DNA of 64,000 nucleotides, taken from Stemphylium vesicarium. Its lineage: Eukaryota > Ascomycota > Dothideomycetes > Pleosporales > Pleosporaceae. This document shows positions 23,204 to 33,444 of this stretch, one piece after another. The stretch lies in contig QXCR01000017.1 of the NCBI GenBank assembly GCA_004380135.1, positions 186,001 to 250,000 of the forward strand, given 5' to 3'. Position numbers and translations under genes: made by a program. The notes beneath the pieces were generated by a model. The model was not told the DNA's origin, made no database searches, and was given only the letters and a program-made list of their open reading frames with translations. Each line of letters opens with the position of its first letter. The stretch's first letter is position 1.

Positions 23204-23683
23204 ATGCTGCGAAACTATGCCACGGTAGCTTCCAAGCCTTTTTCCCGGTTGCGGGCACGGGGAAAAAGCCCTGTTGGCCTCGATCATGTATGTAATTCTG
23301 ACGGATCGCATGATCTCGCATAAATTTTTGCTCATTGTCGCGCAGTTCATCCAGCGACAGCGCGCACTGGCGTTGTGGCGAGACATTGTTCGGAGCACAG
23401 CCAATATCCCCGATATGGCGGCAAGGAAGGACATGCGACAATTCGCAAGATCCGAGTTTGAACAGCATCGCCAAGTGACAGATCTAGTATGCAACAGCCT
23501 ACGGTCACTCCGCGTCCAAGCTAATTGTATTGCAGGGTCACATTCGATATCTAATTTCTGTACGGACCATTTCCAGGCCTAAATACTTAACAGCGGCCAT
23601 TGCTAACATCACCACAGTATGGGAAGACACAGTTCCAGACCATGAAGGGCACTCTGATCAACTCCGGGGTGCTAACCGAATAA
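23204..23683 (+). CDS. LYR-motif mitochondrial protein (LYRM2-like)
   Basis: Four small exons, 23204-23287, 23346-23486, 23536-23559 and 23618-23683, give 104 aa. None is long enough to stand out alone. Introns of 58, 49 and 58 nt have clean signals (GTATGT, GTATGC and GTACGG donors; the last has a TGCTAAC branch). Residues 1-25 (MLRNYATVASKPFSRLRARG) are a good mitochondrial presequence. FIQRQRALALWRDIVR is the LYR-like helix, followed by ARKDMRQFARSEFEQHRQVTDL, GHIRYLIS and YGKTQFQ. LYR proteins bind mitochondrial acyl carrier protein and help assemble respiratory complexes or Fe-S proteins. Exon 3 is only 24 nt. The LYRM2 assignment is from memory of the family pattern. Confidence 0.88.
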
Positions 23684-23943
23684 AATTAGTTTTGAATCTC
23701 GTCGTTCCTGCACCCGTGGACCTGTCATCGTATCTTGCATTGCGCCATCTTCTCATTGGTCGGTTCTCCGAGGGGTACTCGCCTAGCGCATCAAATACTA
23801 GCATCAAACATCTCCACTCCGTCTTACTCTGCTCAACACCTTGTAACTGTTTCCAAGGGTCATACGATCCTCCTTACCTACAATTCATTCGTCACGCTTC
23901 CATATGTCTTGGACATAATCTGTCGCCAGAGCCATCGCTTATC

Positions 23944-26257
23944 ATGTCACTTCCATCAAAGAGCTCCGTTCTGATTGTGGGTGCAGGTCCAGCAGGACTG
24001 GTTGCTGCGAAGACTTTCAAGCAGTATGGATACAATGTTTCGGTATACGAGGCAGCTGATCGAGTCGGTGGGATGTGGAGGGATGAGCATGGAGGACCCG
24101 GCGATAAATGCAGTCCAAACATGCGAACAAATCTCAGTAAATTTACTGTTGCATTCCCCGATCTTTCTTGGAATTCGGCAAACTTGGCAGCTTCTCAATC
24201 TAGTGTAGACCCACCGATCGACCCCCCAATGTTTCCTAAAGCGTGGCAAGTCGGACAGTATCTCGGCTCTTACGCAAAGACTTTCGGCATCATCGAAAAC
24301 ATCATTCTGCGAAGGCGAGTGGTGAATACATCTTTGCAGGAAGACAAGACCTGGAAGGTGATCAGCGAAGATGATTCTGGACAGCTCAACTCTAAGACGT
24401 TCGACCACCTGATAGTTGCTAGCGGGTTCTTCAACAAACCTGCAGGATCTTTTGACCCCTCCTCTCAAGGTCTTCCGAACATTCAGCACTCCTCGCGATT
24501 CCGCAGTCTTTCCGAGCTGAGTAGCCTTCCTGGCAAAATCGTTGTCATTGGAGGCGGCATAAGTGGCTCAGAGGCAGCATCGCAGGCCGCTTTCCAAATA
24601 TCAACCGCAAAGAATTCGCCCAGTGAGACAAAACTTGCTCACGCCGAAAGCACCATTTACCACGTTGTTAACCGGCCATTCTATTGCCTTCCACGATACC
24701 TACCTCAAGACCCTCAGCTCCAGACCGGGGCCTTTAATCCAGCACCTAAATTTCTTCCAATAGACCTCATCCTCTACGACCTCTCACGCCGCGAAGGCGG
24801 AGAGATATCGGCAGCCATTACTACTGTACCGCCTGAGAAAGCGCAGAAAGGCCATGAGTTTCTGAGAACAAGCACGGGAGGTAATCAGGATGAGTTTGGA
24901 CATCCAGAGCTGGTGTACAGATCGGAGCAGACACAACACCCTGGATATACCGGTATAACAGACACATACATGGAGTTTGTAAGGAGTGGGATCATAGTTC
25001 CAGTTCAAGGTTGGGTGGATGAAGTCAAGCAAGAAACAGACAGCAGTTTCCTAAACATCGAGTTAAAGCAGTATGAGCCGTGGTATTACACGCCAGAGAG
25101 AGATGCAATTGTATGCTCATTTCCCTTTTATCATACGCGAAGCTAACGTTATCCAGGGCAGCCGTACCATCACCGAGGTCGTCGGTATCATCGAAGCCAC
25201 AGGCTACAGAGCTGACCTCGACTGGCTCGACCCCCACGTCAAGGACCTACTTAACGAAGAATCCGCTACCTCGAATGCGCGCATACCTTTCCTTCTCTCT
25301 CGTGGCTCGATACTCGCGTCGCGAGTCCCTACGATTGGCTTCATTGGCTTCTACGAAGGTCCTTACTGGGGCGTCATGGAGACACAGGCTCGTTTCCTTG
25401 CAGAAGTTTGGGTAAAACGACAATCAACAGACCCTCTGGATCTTCCAGACCTTGAAATCTACAAAGAAGAAGCAACTGTTCGGATGCGAGAAGCGATGAG
25501 TGAAAGGTCTCTGCAGGTTCCACAATTTTGGATGTCAGACTACGTAGGCCTGGTCGAAGAGTTGGCACGAGAGGCAGATCTCTTGCGCGACGATTCTGTT
25601 TTTGGTGGACAGACGGGCCCCGCATTTCCTTCGCGTTACCAAGGCAAATACACTAGTCCTGAAGCCAAAGAAATTGTCAACGAAGTTGCCAGCGTCATCA
25701 AGGCCTCTAACGAACATGCTCGATTCGTCGCAGCTGCAGTGTTCACCGGCATGCAAGGTGTGTGGAATATTGAGCGTAAGATTCAGTCGCATACCGATAC
25801 CCCTGGGGGTACCTTTTCTGGCACAGCGCACTTCCATCCCCGCGAATCCACAAAACCCACAATCTACTCAGCCGAGTACTTGTACATCGAAGACGGTACC
25901 TTCACAATGGATACAGGTCTTTCCTTCCCCGCGACGCGTCGCTACGTATACCGTTACAACGAGGCAAAAGACAGCATCAGTGCTTGGTTCGTTGACGAGG
26001 ACAACGAAAGCGTGGGCGCGCTGTTCAACACTTGGGTGTTCCATGCGCCAGAGAAGCAGCACCAGGGGTGGATAGCCAAGGGACATCATTGGTGTGACCC
26101 AGATACGTACAGAAACACATGCGAATTCAGGTTCCGGGGCGCGAGGATTGAGCGGTTTATGATTGAATATGAGGTTCAAGGTCCACGGAAGGACTACAAG
26201 CATGAGAGTTGGTATGAGAGACCGAAGGCGGGCGAAGGAAAGACTGGAAGGACTTGA
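23944..26257 (+). CDS. FAD monooxygenase fused to DUF6314-like domain
   Basis: 755 aa in two exons, 23944-25110 and 25157-26257, across a 46-nt intron (GTATGC, GCTAAC, ATCCAG) joining RDAI to GSRTITEV. Residues 1-560 are a flavin-containing monooxygenase: FAD motif VLIVGAGPAGLVAAK near 9-23, GGMW near residue 45, second Rossmann VVIGGGISGSEAA near 200, and the late EATGYRADLDWL element. Residues about 583-745 form a separate beta-rich domain (GVWNIERKI, GTFSGTAHF, ATRRYVYRY, VQGPRKDY) matching my memory of DUF6314. N- or S-oxygenation of a small molecule is the expected chemistry; the second domain may bind a ligand. Cytosolic; no signal peptide. Confidence 0.88.
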
Positions 26258-26560
26258 GTTGTCTACGTGATCTACTCATAGTGAAGAAAGATGGTTATAA
26301 TAACCCAAAGCCCTCGAGTGAGTACAGCATCGATGAAATCGTCGATTTGTCGAGTGTTTCTGATAGATCTCGTCAGAGGAAGAGAGGAAGCCCACTTCGC
26401 GAATGCAGGCACGAACCTTGTAGCAGACGCACATGACCAAATGCCAGGCAAATTCGATACGGTGTAATGCTAAGGTCGTACTTTTTTATTGAAAGGGGTA
26501 TCACATGCGCACGTTCCTATCATACAAATCGTCATTACATGAAGTCTCCCCGACCACGAA
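26258..26560. other. Convergent intergenic region
   Basis: 3' ends of the monooxygenase and the mitochondrial protein gene. Nothing else seen. Confidence 0.5.
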
Positions 26561-28294
26561 CTACTCCGTGCCCCCATTGGCAATGCTACTGGGATGTGTC
26601 GGCGGTCCATCCCTACCCAAGCTCTGCAAATCTGCCAGCAAAATCCTAAGATGATCCTGTCTGTTCTGGTTGCTGCCCCATGTGACCGCCTGTGAATAGT
26701 ATAGGATATCCCACGCCTCGTCGCTAAGGTTCTGTATAAAAGCAGGCAGCGCTCGCGCTTTCTGGTAGGAGCGCCAGAGGATTCGTCGGATATCGTCGTT
26801 GGCGCCAATGTATGCGAATTCGATGGCTTGGTTGAAGGACTTTAAAGCGGGCGATATGTTGAAGGGCGGTGGGAGGTGTACGCGGAGGCGCTGGAGCGCA
26901 GCGCTGTGTTCGGGGTCGCGGCGGGCAATGGCCATGCGTTCTTTGAGGGTCGCGGTGCGGCTGTCTTCGAGCTCGTAAGGGTCTGGAGCAGTTGCGTGAG
27001 TGACAGTGGTCAAGTCAGCTGGTTGTTGCTTGTTCTCCGAGATGAGCTTTTGGATATACATGAGCTTCTCCATAAGCTTAGGGTCTTCCATGATCTTGTC
27101 AACCTTGGCTTGTAGCTCGGCAGGGACTTCCTCTTCCTCTTCCTCGATTTGTGGGGGCTGCGAGGCCTTCGACTGCGCGAGCTTTTTGAGTTCTTCGGCG
27201 AGCTCTTCTGGGTCCATCTCGCGTTCAAAAACACCTTCCTGATCCTGGGTTCCCGTCGGGTCTTCGCTGAGGGCTGCATCGAGCTCAGCCTCCAGATTGC
27301 TGTCGCCGCCAAGCGATTTCATGACGTCGCGCATCTGGTGCAGCAGTTTGTCCACGTCCTGCATATCTTCTGGCGTCGCCGTGGCAAGATCGTCATCTGG
27401 AGTCTCGGCTTCGGTTATGGCCTCATTGGTATTCCTCTGATATTGTTCCCATTCCTCGTCCAGTTCTGCATCGTTGGCACCGTCCTCCAACGCGGCGATC
27501 TTCTTTTGCATAGCTTCGTTGCCCTCCAGCTTGGCCATGGCCTTTTGCAGCACTTCTTGGAACTCGGGGCTGTCAATGTCTTCCATTTCTGGCATCTTGT
27601 CGATGACTTCCTGTAGGTCTGCCTTTGCGTCTCCAATGTCCGGGTCGTCGATGAGTTCCTGCAGAGCTTCGTGTGTGGCCATGCGTAAACCTGCATTGAA
27701 CTCCTTGCTCCCTGCCTCAGCGTCGGCCGCTTCCTCTTCCTCGAGTGTCTGGAGCTCTTCCCGGGACTTGATGCTCTGCTTGATGTCTCTCAGCTCTTCT
27801 GTCAACTCGGCGAAATTCGGATTGGACAGGAGACTGTCGATGAGGCGTCGGTTGAGTTTGGCGTCGTCGTAGTCGGGGTTCTTGTGCGATTCTTCGATCA
27901 TGGTGTACATCTCCTTATCTTTCTTTCGGTCTTCGGGCGTTGCTATGCGCTCAATCAGACGCTGAGGTGTGCCCTTGTCCAGATCTTGTTCATACCAATT
28001 GATGACGGGGAGATCGTCGCGTTCGAGTTCGGCGTCTGACAGTGGGCGCATGGCTTTGTCCATCTTGTCGTCATTGTCGAATATCGACCACGAGCCCTTG
28101 AGACGGTCTAGGAGCGATGGGTCGGCTTCGACGGCCGCATTTGGCTGCGGCTTCTCGCCTTTGGGCGCTCCGGTGCGTTTTCCACGCACAAAATGGGCGG
28201 GAAGGGACCGAGCGAGGGGACACGTGGTGGGCTGAGGGCGCGAAAGAGCGCGAATCAGCGCTCGAGAGGGAGCATATGCACGAGAGGGTGCCAT
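26561..28294 (-). CDS. Predicted mitochondrial protein, acidic coiled-coil
   Basis: 577 aa, single exon. The ATG at 28294 gives an Arg/Ser/Ala-rich, acid-free N-terminus (MAPSRAYAPSRALIRALSR) typical of a mitochondrial presequence. The middle (about 130-440) is highly charged, rich in Glu, Asp, Lys and Gln, and predicted helical or coiled-coil with disordered stretches. The C-terminal 110 residues look like a compact conserved fold (FNISPALKSFNQAIEFAYIG, then ILWRSYQKARALPAFIQNL, then WDILYYSQAVTWGSNQNRQ). I do not recognise the family; a matrix protein linked to gene expression or ribosome function is a guess only. Confidence 0.75.
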   Translation of the reverse strand: MAPSRAYAPSRALIRALSRPQPTTCPLARSLPAHFVRGKRTGAPKGEKPQPNAAVEADPSLLDRLKGSWSIFDNDDKMDKAMRPLSDAELERDDLPVINWYEQDLDKGTPQRLIERIATPEDRKKDKEMYTMIEESHKNPDYDDAKLNRRLIDSLLSNPNFAELTEELRDIKQSIKSREELQTLEEEEAADAEAGSKEFNAGLRMATHEALQELIDDPDIGDAKADLQEVIDKMPEMEDIDSPEFQEVLQKAMAKLEGNEAMQKKIAALEDGANDAELDEEWEQYQRNTNEAITEAETPDDDLATATPEDMQDVDKLLHQMRDVMKSLGGDSNLEAELDAALSEDPTGTQDQEGVFEREMDPEELAEELKKLAQSKASQPPQIEEEEEEVPAELQAKVDKIMEDPKLMEKLMYIQKLISENKQQPADLTTVTHATAPDPYELEDSRTATLKERMAIARRDPEHSAALQRLRVHLPPPFNISPALKSFNQAIEFAYIGANDDIRRILWRSYQKARALPAFIQNLSDEAWDILYYSQAVTWGSNQNRQDHLRILLADLQSLGRDGPPTHPSSIANGGTE

Positions 28295-29012
28295 GGTGGT
28301 CACATGTGTTCGCGGCAACGACCAAGTTGGTGTCAGGAAGTTTTGGGCCTGGCTGCCGCAAACAGTGCAAACATGCACAAGTCGTCTTGGCACCCCCGAC
28401 AACTCCGCAAATGCTGACAGCCCCGTCAAAACTCCTTCCCTACTACATCTCCCTCCGCTGCAGCCGTCGTCGCATGCTATGAAGCCAAGTTGGGCCGTTT
28501 CTTGACCTCGTTGCCGCCGCTCCCCAACTGAGATGGACGTGGCCGCCAGTCTTGTCAGAAGGAGGAAGCGGTACGTGGGGCTGGCTCTAGTGCTCAGTTG
28601 CTCTTGACAAAGAGACTTGCCCGATTCGATAGTACGAAGTAAGTCTCAAAGCAGGAAACATGTTCTAAAACTTACTCCAAGGAACAAATAGGCACAGTGT
28701 GAGTTGTCGATGAAAGTCAGTCTCGTACTGAGTGACAATCATGGTGGTGCTGGTACGCTCAACGGACGGCAATCGAGAATTGACAGCATTGTACACAAGG
28801 TGAAGAAAGGCGCATCACAAGCACACGGTTTGAAATTGTCGCGACCTTGCGCTCCTCGAAAAGCTCGTTCGCCAGATTTCCGAGATCCAAAACACTTCCA
28901 CTCAACGCTCGTATTTGTCTTTATCTAGTGTTAGAGCACCAACAATCGGGGACCCAGACGCTCTTTATTCGACTTACGTAGCACGTCCGCAAAACGTCGA
29001 GACAGCCTCGCC
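28295..29012. other. Divergent intergenic region
   Basis: Promoter space between the mitochondrial protein and the small plus-strand hypothetical gene. No supported coding sequence. Confidence 0.5.
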
Positions 29013-29603
29013 ATGCCGGATCTCAACGTAACACAACAACGCATCCAGGCACAGGAAGACGAACCTGCCGGTTCCGAGTCCGAACACATACCTCAGTCTA
29101 CGATGCACAGCACACCTGGCCCGGAGCGCTGTATATACTTGAACAAGGAAAGCGTCAAAGTAAATAGTGGACTATGTTTTGCGAGTGGATCACCTACCAA
29201 CGTTGCTAACGCCTTTGGAACGAACAACTACCGTATCAGCTTGCCCGCGCCCCTCCCCATGCCAGCAGCATCTTTCAAGCCGAAGCCTACAGTGGGGCAA
29301 CTCGTGCGTCGCCTCCTGCATCCTCCTCCGCACGCCTTCGTACATGGTGTATTATCGATCCAATGGGTCATGGGCGCCATCGGCACGGATGAGTTCGATT
29401 TTCGTAGCAGTGATGAGCGGTATGTTTTGACTCAAACCTCGCCAATCCGAAGACTTGGACTTGCATTAGGTATACCAAGGCTCCTACTGGAATGGCTTTG
29501 TGGCGACGAGAAATTCGTTACGCCATCTGAGCAAAATGTTTGTCTTACACCTGGGTTCTTTGATGAGCTTGGGCGATCGAATGCATTCGGCGTAGATCGG
29601 TGA
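29013..29603 (+). CDS. Hypothetical protein
   Basis: Single-exon, 196 aa, ATG at 29013 in the context GCCATG. The first 80 residues are polar; PTVGQLVRRLLHPPPHAFVHGVLSIQWVMG to the end looks ordered, with WLCGDEKFVTP near residue 165. No domain recognised and no membrane segment. An uninterrupted frame with reasonable composition supports it, but an upstream exon could be missing. Confidence 0.45.
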   Translation: MPDLNVTQQRIQAQEDEPAGSESEHIPQSTMHSTPGPERCIYLNKESVKVNSGLCFASGSPTNVANAFGTNNYRISLPAPLPMPAASFKPKPTVGQLVRRLLHPPPHAFVHGVLSIQWVMGAIGTDEFDFRSSDERYVLTQTSPIRRLGLALGIPRLLLEWLCGDEKFVTPSEQNVCLTPGFFDELGRSNAFGVDR

Positions 29604-29732
29604 AGACAGTAGGAGGTTCACATATTGGCTCAGTAAAACATCAAATATAGAAAGCTTCACCCCCTCGATCAAGATATCGAGACTGTGGTCAATTGATCCC
29701 ACTCCATGCTAGCCATAATGGCCATCTCCCTT

Positions 29733-29757
29733 CCCTTTCCCTTTCCCTTTCCCTTTC
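29733..29757 (+). repeat. CCCTTT hexanucleotide repeat
   Basis: Four tandem CCCTTT units just past the hypothetical gene. It is not the fungal telomere repeat (CCCTAA). Confidence 0.8.
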
Positions 29758-29859
29758 TTCTCACTTCTCCTCTCCACGCAAGTCCGTCCTTGCCTATACA
29801 GGTCATCAGTCATGAGATATGTTAGAAGGCACTGACCATACCTTGTCAACGATCTCGAT

Positions 29860-30114
29860 CTAGTATGCAAACGGGTCCTCCTTCTTGGCCTCCGTCATTG
29901 AGTTTTTTGTGGCCGCTGCCTCTACGAGGGTGGCTTTCACCTTGGCGTTCAGCCATTCTGCCGCACGGTTGTTGGCGAGAAGGTCGTCGATTTCTGTTTT
30001 GGTAGGCATTTTGAAGTTAAGTTGTCTGGGTTTGGTGGTTTTGGCGTAGATTGCGGGCTTGTCTTTGGAGTGAAAATGTATGGTAGCTGAACAGGAGAGG
30101 GTGGCTGGCTCCAT
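29860..30114 (-). CDS. Small hypothetical protein
   Basis: 84 aa, ATG at 30114. An inner ATG at 30009 would give a 49-aa hydrophilic protein beginning MPTKTEIDDLLANNRAAEWL, which is helical and ends in DPFAY. The inner start may be the true one, since the first 35 residues have no clear character. No domain known. Confidence 0.4.
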   Translation of the reverse strand: MEPATLSCSATIHFHSKDKPAIYAKTTKPRQLNFKMPTKTEIDDLLANNRAAEWLNAKVKATLVEAAATKNSMTEAKKEDPFAY

Positions 30115-30699
30115 GTTTTATACACTTGGAAGTTACTAAAGGTGATAGCGAAAAGAAGATTCACCTTCACCTTCTCTTTAATTGCAGACTATCTAATGTT
30201 CTAAGCAGTTAGCTTTTCCTTCTGAGTGGCTTCACCTGAATAGCGAGTGTTGACCCCAGTTCCCCTGCCTCATGTTCTTGAGCATTTTCCTTGTGTGATG
30301 TCCGCCTAAGAAAGGTCTGAAAGGCACGATGAAGCTAGTGTCCCAAGATACTATGCCCTGATTGGGTCAAATCCGAGTGCGGGGTTAGTCATCTGCCGCG
30401 TATGAATGCAATTTTCCCTGCGATGAGCTGCCCTAGAGTGAAAGTCCACCGCAAGCTCGGACCAAAACCCTTCTCGAGAAGCACACGCCTACCGATTGAC
30501 ACAAACATCAATTTCCTCCCCCTGCTTTCTACACTCCTATCGAATCGGAGATCATTTAGCAGCAAGAAAGCCAGGCCTACGGTCGAGTCAGCCTATAAAG
30601 CTTTGGTAGCATCGCCATGCTATCCACCATGAGCCGCCCATTCCACTTACGACCCGTTGGTAGAGAGTTGCTAATTTTCATATTATTCTGGCAGCTGCC

Positions 30700-30806
30700 G
30701 CAGAATGCCTAGGCCGGCCTTCTTTTTGCATGCTACATCCTCGCTTCATTCGGTGGCGGCTACGCTGTCTTGATGGGGCTACAGGTCGCGAACACTGCAG
30801 GGTATA
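30700..30806 (+). pseudogene. Decayed MFS transporter gene, part upstream of LINE
   Basis: The plus strand reads CYILASFGGGYAVLMGLQ then VANTAGY, a late transmembrane region of an MFS anion:cation symporter of the Dal5/allantoate-permease type. The frame carries an in-frame TAG just before (after LPQNA, near 30717). It runs without a break into the target-site duplication at 30791-30806. Sequence further upstream can be read as FILFWQLPQ, but the N-terminal half of the transporter is not recognisable, so the gene was already decayed or truncated. It continues after the LINE at 32036. Confidence 0.75.
30791..30806 (+). repeat. Target-site duplication, left copy
   Basis: 16-bp direct repeat AACACTGCAGGGTATA, identical to 32020-32035, bounding the inserted element. 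Confidence 0.92.
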
Positions 30807-30807
30807 G

Positions 30808-31623
30808 AACGGAAAGCAACTGCAGACTGGACGCGGGTCACTCAACTCTACCTCGCACGTCTTTGACGCTGAGGCAGTAGGAGCATGGAGAGGCCTTCAG
30901 CACACCATAAGACAGCCAGAGTTTAATACTCGTCGAATCTGGATGTGCATAGACAGTACCTCAGTCATACGGTGCCTAAGGGGCGATGCACCCCCTACTT
31001 CTCAATGGGCCTTCCTAGAGTGCCACGGCGCTATGGAGACTTATGACGTCTCTATCAAGTGGGCCCCAGGACATCTAGGCATTAAAGGAAATAAGGCAGC
31101 AGACAGATTGGCTGACCTAGAAGCTCAGCATCCATCATCTTTAACAGGAAAAGCCGCTATACCTACACTCTCAGGCATCAAAACGATAGCCCGCAAGACA
31201 CTACGGCACACGCAACAAGCTTGGTGGTCTGACAAGAATACTAAGCTCTCAAAGTGGTATAAAAGCTGGTATCTAGATTATGCGACACGCAGCAGTCTAA
31301 AGGAGCTAGAGCTACCGAGAGCCACTTTAGCCAGACTACTCTCTATTCGAACTAGGCACGGGGACTTCGCCTGGTATCATCGAAAGTACAACCACAAAGA
31401 TGCGAACCTCGCCTGCTCATGCGGGCGCGACAAGACGCCAGAGCACCTCGCGCTCTGCCGCAAGACACTAGGGGCCTTTGGCTGATGGCCACTCCGACCA
31501 CCTACACCGCCATCTAGCCAAGCCGACGGCCTAGCGTATACTGCGGCCCTGATAGGGGATCCAGAGGCCTTTGAAGCCTTCATCCAACTCACACAGTACT
31601 ACACTAAGATCTGTCCCCGGTAG
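30808..31623 (+). pseudogene. LINE ORF2 C-terminal fragment (RNase H, zinc knuckle)
   Basis: The frame is open for 225 codons from the truncation point, stopped by TGA at 31483-31485 inside GAFG-stop-WPLRPP, then open again to TAG at 31621-31623 (GLAYTAALIGDPEAFEAFIQ). Reverse transcriptase and endonuclease domains are absent. The RNase H motif order resembles Tad1/I-clade fungal LINEs. The single premature stop could be a C-to-T change (CGA to TGA) of the kind left by RIP, but one change proves nothing. Confidence 0.85.
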
Positions 31624-31731
31624 CTCTTCCTACCCTGCAACAGCAACAGGCAATGCAGCACCTAGCAGAACTAGGTTCAGCACAACAGCTGCAATACTCA
31701 CCACTTCTCCTTTCCTCTCCCGTTGTCCCCT

Positions 31732-31763
31732 ACACACACACACTCTCTCTCTCTCTCTCTCTC
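31732..31763 (+). repeat. (AC)n(CT)n microsatellite
   Basis: Compound dinucleotide repeat within the LINE 3' untranslated region. Confidence 0.85.
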
Positions 31764-32019
31764 GGCACATAGAGACCTCAAAATGCAAGGAAATCTCCTT
31801 AATGTACTTACATAGCTCAGTCTCCCCAATTGGAAGGGGGGCTGTATCTCTGAAATGGTAGCAATGCCCGCGCAGGCAAGAAATGCTTTCTAAGGTAGTG
31901 CAGCAGCATTGTAATTCCATAGCTTAGCACGTCGTATATGCCCTTCGGGAGGCGAGATGGTGGACTTAATCCCCATCAACTAGACGAAAAATGAATACCA
32001 ACCAACCAACCAACCAACT

Positions 32020-32035
32020 AACACTGCAGGGTATA
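32020..32035 (+). repeat. Target-site duplication, right copy
   Basis: Second copy of the 16-bp repeat, directly after the (ACCA)n tail; identical to 30791-30806. Confidence 0.92.
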
Positions 32036-32274
32036 CCAAACGATCGGTAACAAGCTCTGGTATATTTGTCGGGTACTGTCTTGGTCGGTTTCCGTGACTT
32101 GCTACATTGGACTGGAACTCACCGCTGATTTTTGATGCAGGCAACTTCACGCGTCCGCTCTTGTTCAAACCGGAAGATGCGCCGGCATATGCGCCTGGGT
32201 TCATCGCCGTACCTGGCACCTCTATCGGAGCGGCAGCTTTAGCGGCTGTGTACCGCTACATCTGCATCTACTAG
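32036..32274 (+). pseudogene. Decayed MFS transporter gene, part downstream of LINE
   Basis: Continues the host gene in exactly the frame broken at 30806: TKRSVTSSGIFVGYCLG up to 32083, then a recognisable 57-nt intron (32084-32140, GTCGGT to GATGCAG), then NFTRPLLFKPEDAPAYAPGF and a final helix to TAG at 32272. The sequence (AGYTKR, GYCLGN, KPEDAPAYAPGF) is the conserved C-terminal part of Dal5-type MFS symporters. The last exon looks intact, so the LINE insertion may be fairly recent even though the upstream part is degraded. Confidence 0.85.
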
Positions 32275-32391
32275 AACCATCGACGCGACAAGACAGGCAC
32301 CATTTAAGGGTCCGATCATATGTACGAAGATGATCTTACCGATTTTGAACCCCCTCAGTTCCGCTACACGCTTTGAAAAATAGAATGTCAT

Positions 32392-33444
32392 ATGAAGCAG
32401 ACAGTGGTTCGACTTCGACAATCCACCGAGGCAGCTATCCAGGAATTTGCAAGGTCTGCCTATCTTGATGCGCTTGAGTCACGCCATGAGCCATATATTG
32501 GCGCATCTCACAATCGGACGTTGACAGATTCGATTTCGCGAACGCTGGCACCTCCTCAATCTAGCTTGCGAAGCCATGCTGCTGCTTGTGCTGAACACAA
32601 CGTCTATGATTATTCACATCCTATCATTTCATTGACTACGTTCAGTGGATACTTGACCGAGCAGAAAGCTGATCAAATTGGACCTATCCAGTTTAAGTGC
32701 AGGTCAGTAGACGACCCAACATCTCGATTCGATTACAATACAAGGAGTCAAACGGCGTCATCTGGAAGACCTCCACACACGATCAGCCAGTATGACTTGC
32801 GAGAGTCATCATATCCCCAAAGAACCACCGATGGAATCGAAAATATGACTTCTTTCGACAGCCAGGTTGCGAATTCAGAGCGGGCCCACGACGATCCAGG
32901 AAGGGCGAGATGGCAAGGCTCACCACCTTTTAGAGTGGCCTTCAGGCCAGAACACCGTCTTCACCCATCTCAATCCGCACAAAAGTTGCGATCTTGCACA
33001 CAAAACCCATCTGCCGAGAGTGCGCGCCACATCGCGGGCAGTAGGTTAGACGCTGAGGCTGCGGTACCTTATCCCAACAGGCCTAGCAGCCTTGTACATG
33101 CTCCAAGAGCATCTGTTCAGTGGAGTGGTTCCACGCGGATGGAACATCTGAGTGTCAACTCTCAAGCCCTTTCCAACGCTAAGCAGATCGTCCATCAATC
33201 CACTAGATTGCGTACCAGGCAGGAGCAGCTGAGGTCCCAATATATGCTCGAGCTTTCCCCTCAGCACGACAGCAGAGTATCTCCGGGGCAGCAGGATTTG
33301 GAACGGTTTCACGGTATTCATCATCTGAATCGTGTTGTGAGGTCTAAAACTCCTGGATCTGAGGTCAATGGTGTATTTCGAGGACTAGGTCGGACGTTGA
33401 CTTTTTATGAGGCGATTGAGGAGAAAGAGCGGCTAGATCGGTGA
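32392..33444 (+). CDS. Hypothetical protein, Ser/Arg-rich
   Basis: Uninterrupted 350-codon frame from ATG at 32392. Composition is polar (Ser, Arg, Gln, His) and mostly disordered; the last 25 residues (FRGLGRTLTFYEAIEEKERL) look helical. No domain, signal peptide or membrane segment. It begins 117 bp after the decayed MFS gene. Frame length supports it, family evidence does not. Confidence 0.4.
   Translation: MKQTVVRLRQSTEAAIQEFARSAYLDALESRHEPYIGASHNRTLTDSISRTLAPPQSSLRSHAAACAEHNVYDYSHPIISLTTFSGYLTEQKADQIGPIQFKCRSVDDPTSRFDYNTRSQTASSGRPPHTISQYDLRESSYPQRTTDGIENMTSFDSQVANSERAHDDPGRARWQGSPPFRVAFRPEHRLHPSQSAQKLRSCTQNPSAESARHIAGSRLDAEAAVPYPNRPSSLVHAPRASVQWSGSTRMEHLSVNSQALSNAKQIVHQSTRLRTRQEQLRSQYMLELSPQHDSRVSPGQQDLERFHGIHHLNRVVRSKTPGSEVNGVFRGLGRTLTFYEAIEEKERLDR

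Larger units (their letters stand above)
30807..32019 (+). mobile_element. 5'-truncated LINE (non-LTR) insertion
   Basis: A 1.2-kb element between two copies of a 16-bp target-site duplication. It begins mid-frame at 30808 with the RNase H domain of a LINE ORF2: SHVFDAEAVGAW and MCIDSTSV (catalytic acidic residues), IKWAPGHLGIKGNKAADRLA, then a C-terminal CSCGRDKTPEHLALC zinc knuckle. A TGA at 31483 interrupts the frame, which then continues to the natural TAG at 31621. The roughly 370-bp 3' UTR contains an (AC)n(CT)n tract and ends in an (ACCA)n tail at 31997-32018. 5' truncation, simple-sequence tail and duplication together are the signature of target-primed reverse transcription. The copy cannot move itself. 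Confidence 0.93.

Noticed and set aside
29733..29757. Telomere-like repeat
   Set aside because: The unit is CCCTTT, not the fungal CCCTAA, and it lies between genes.
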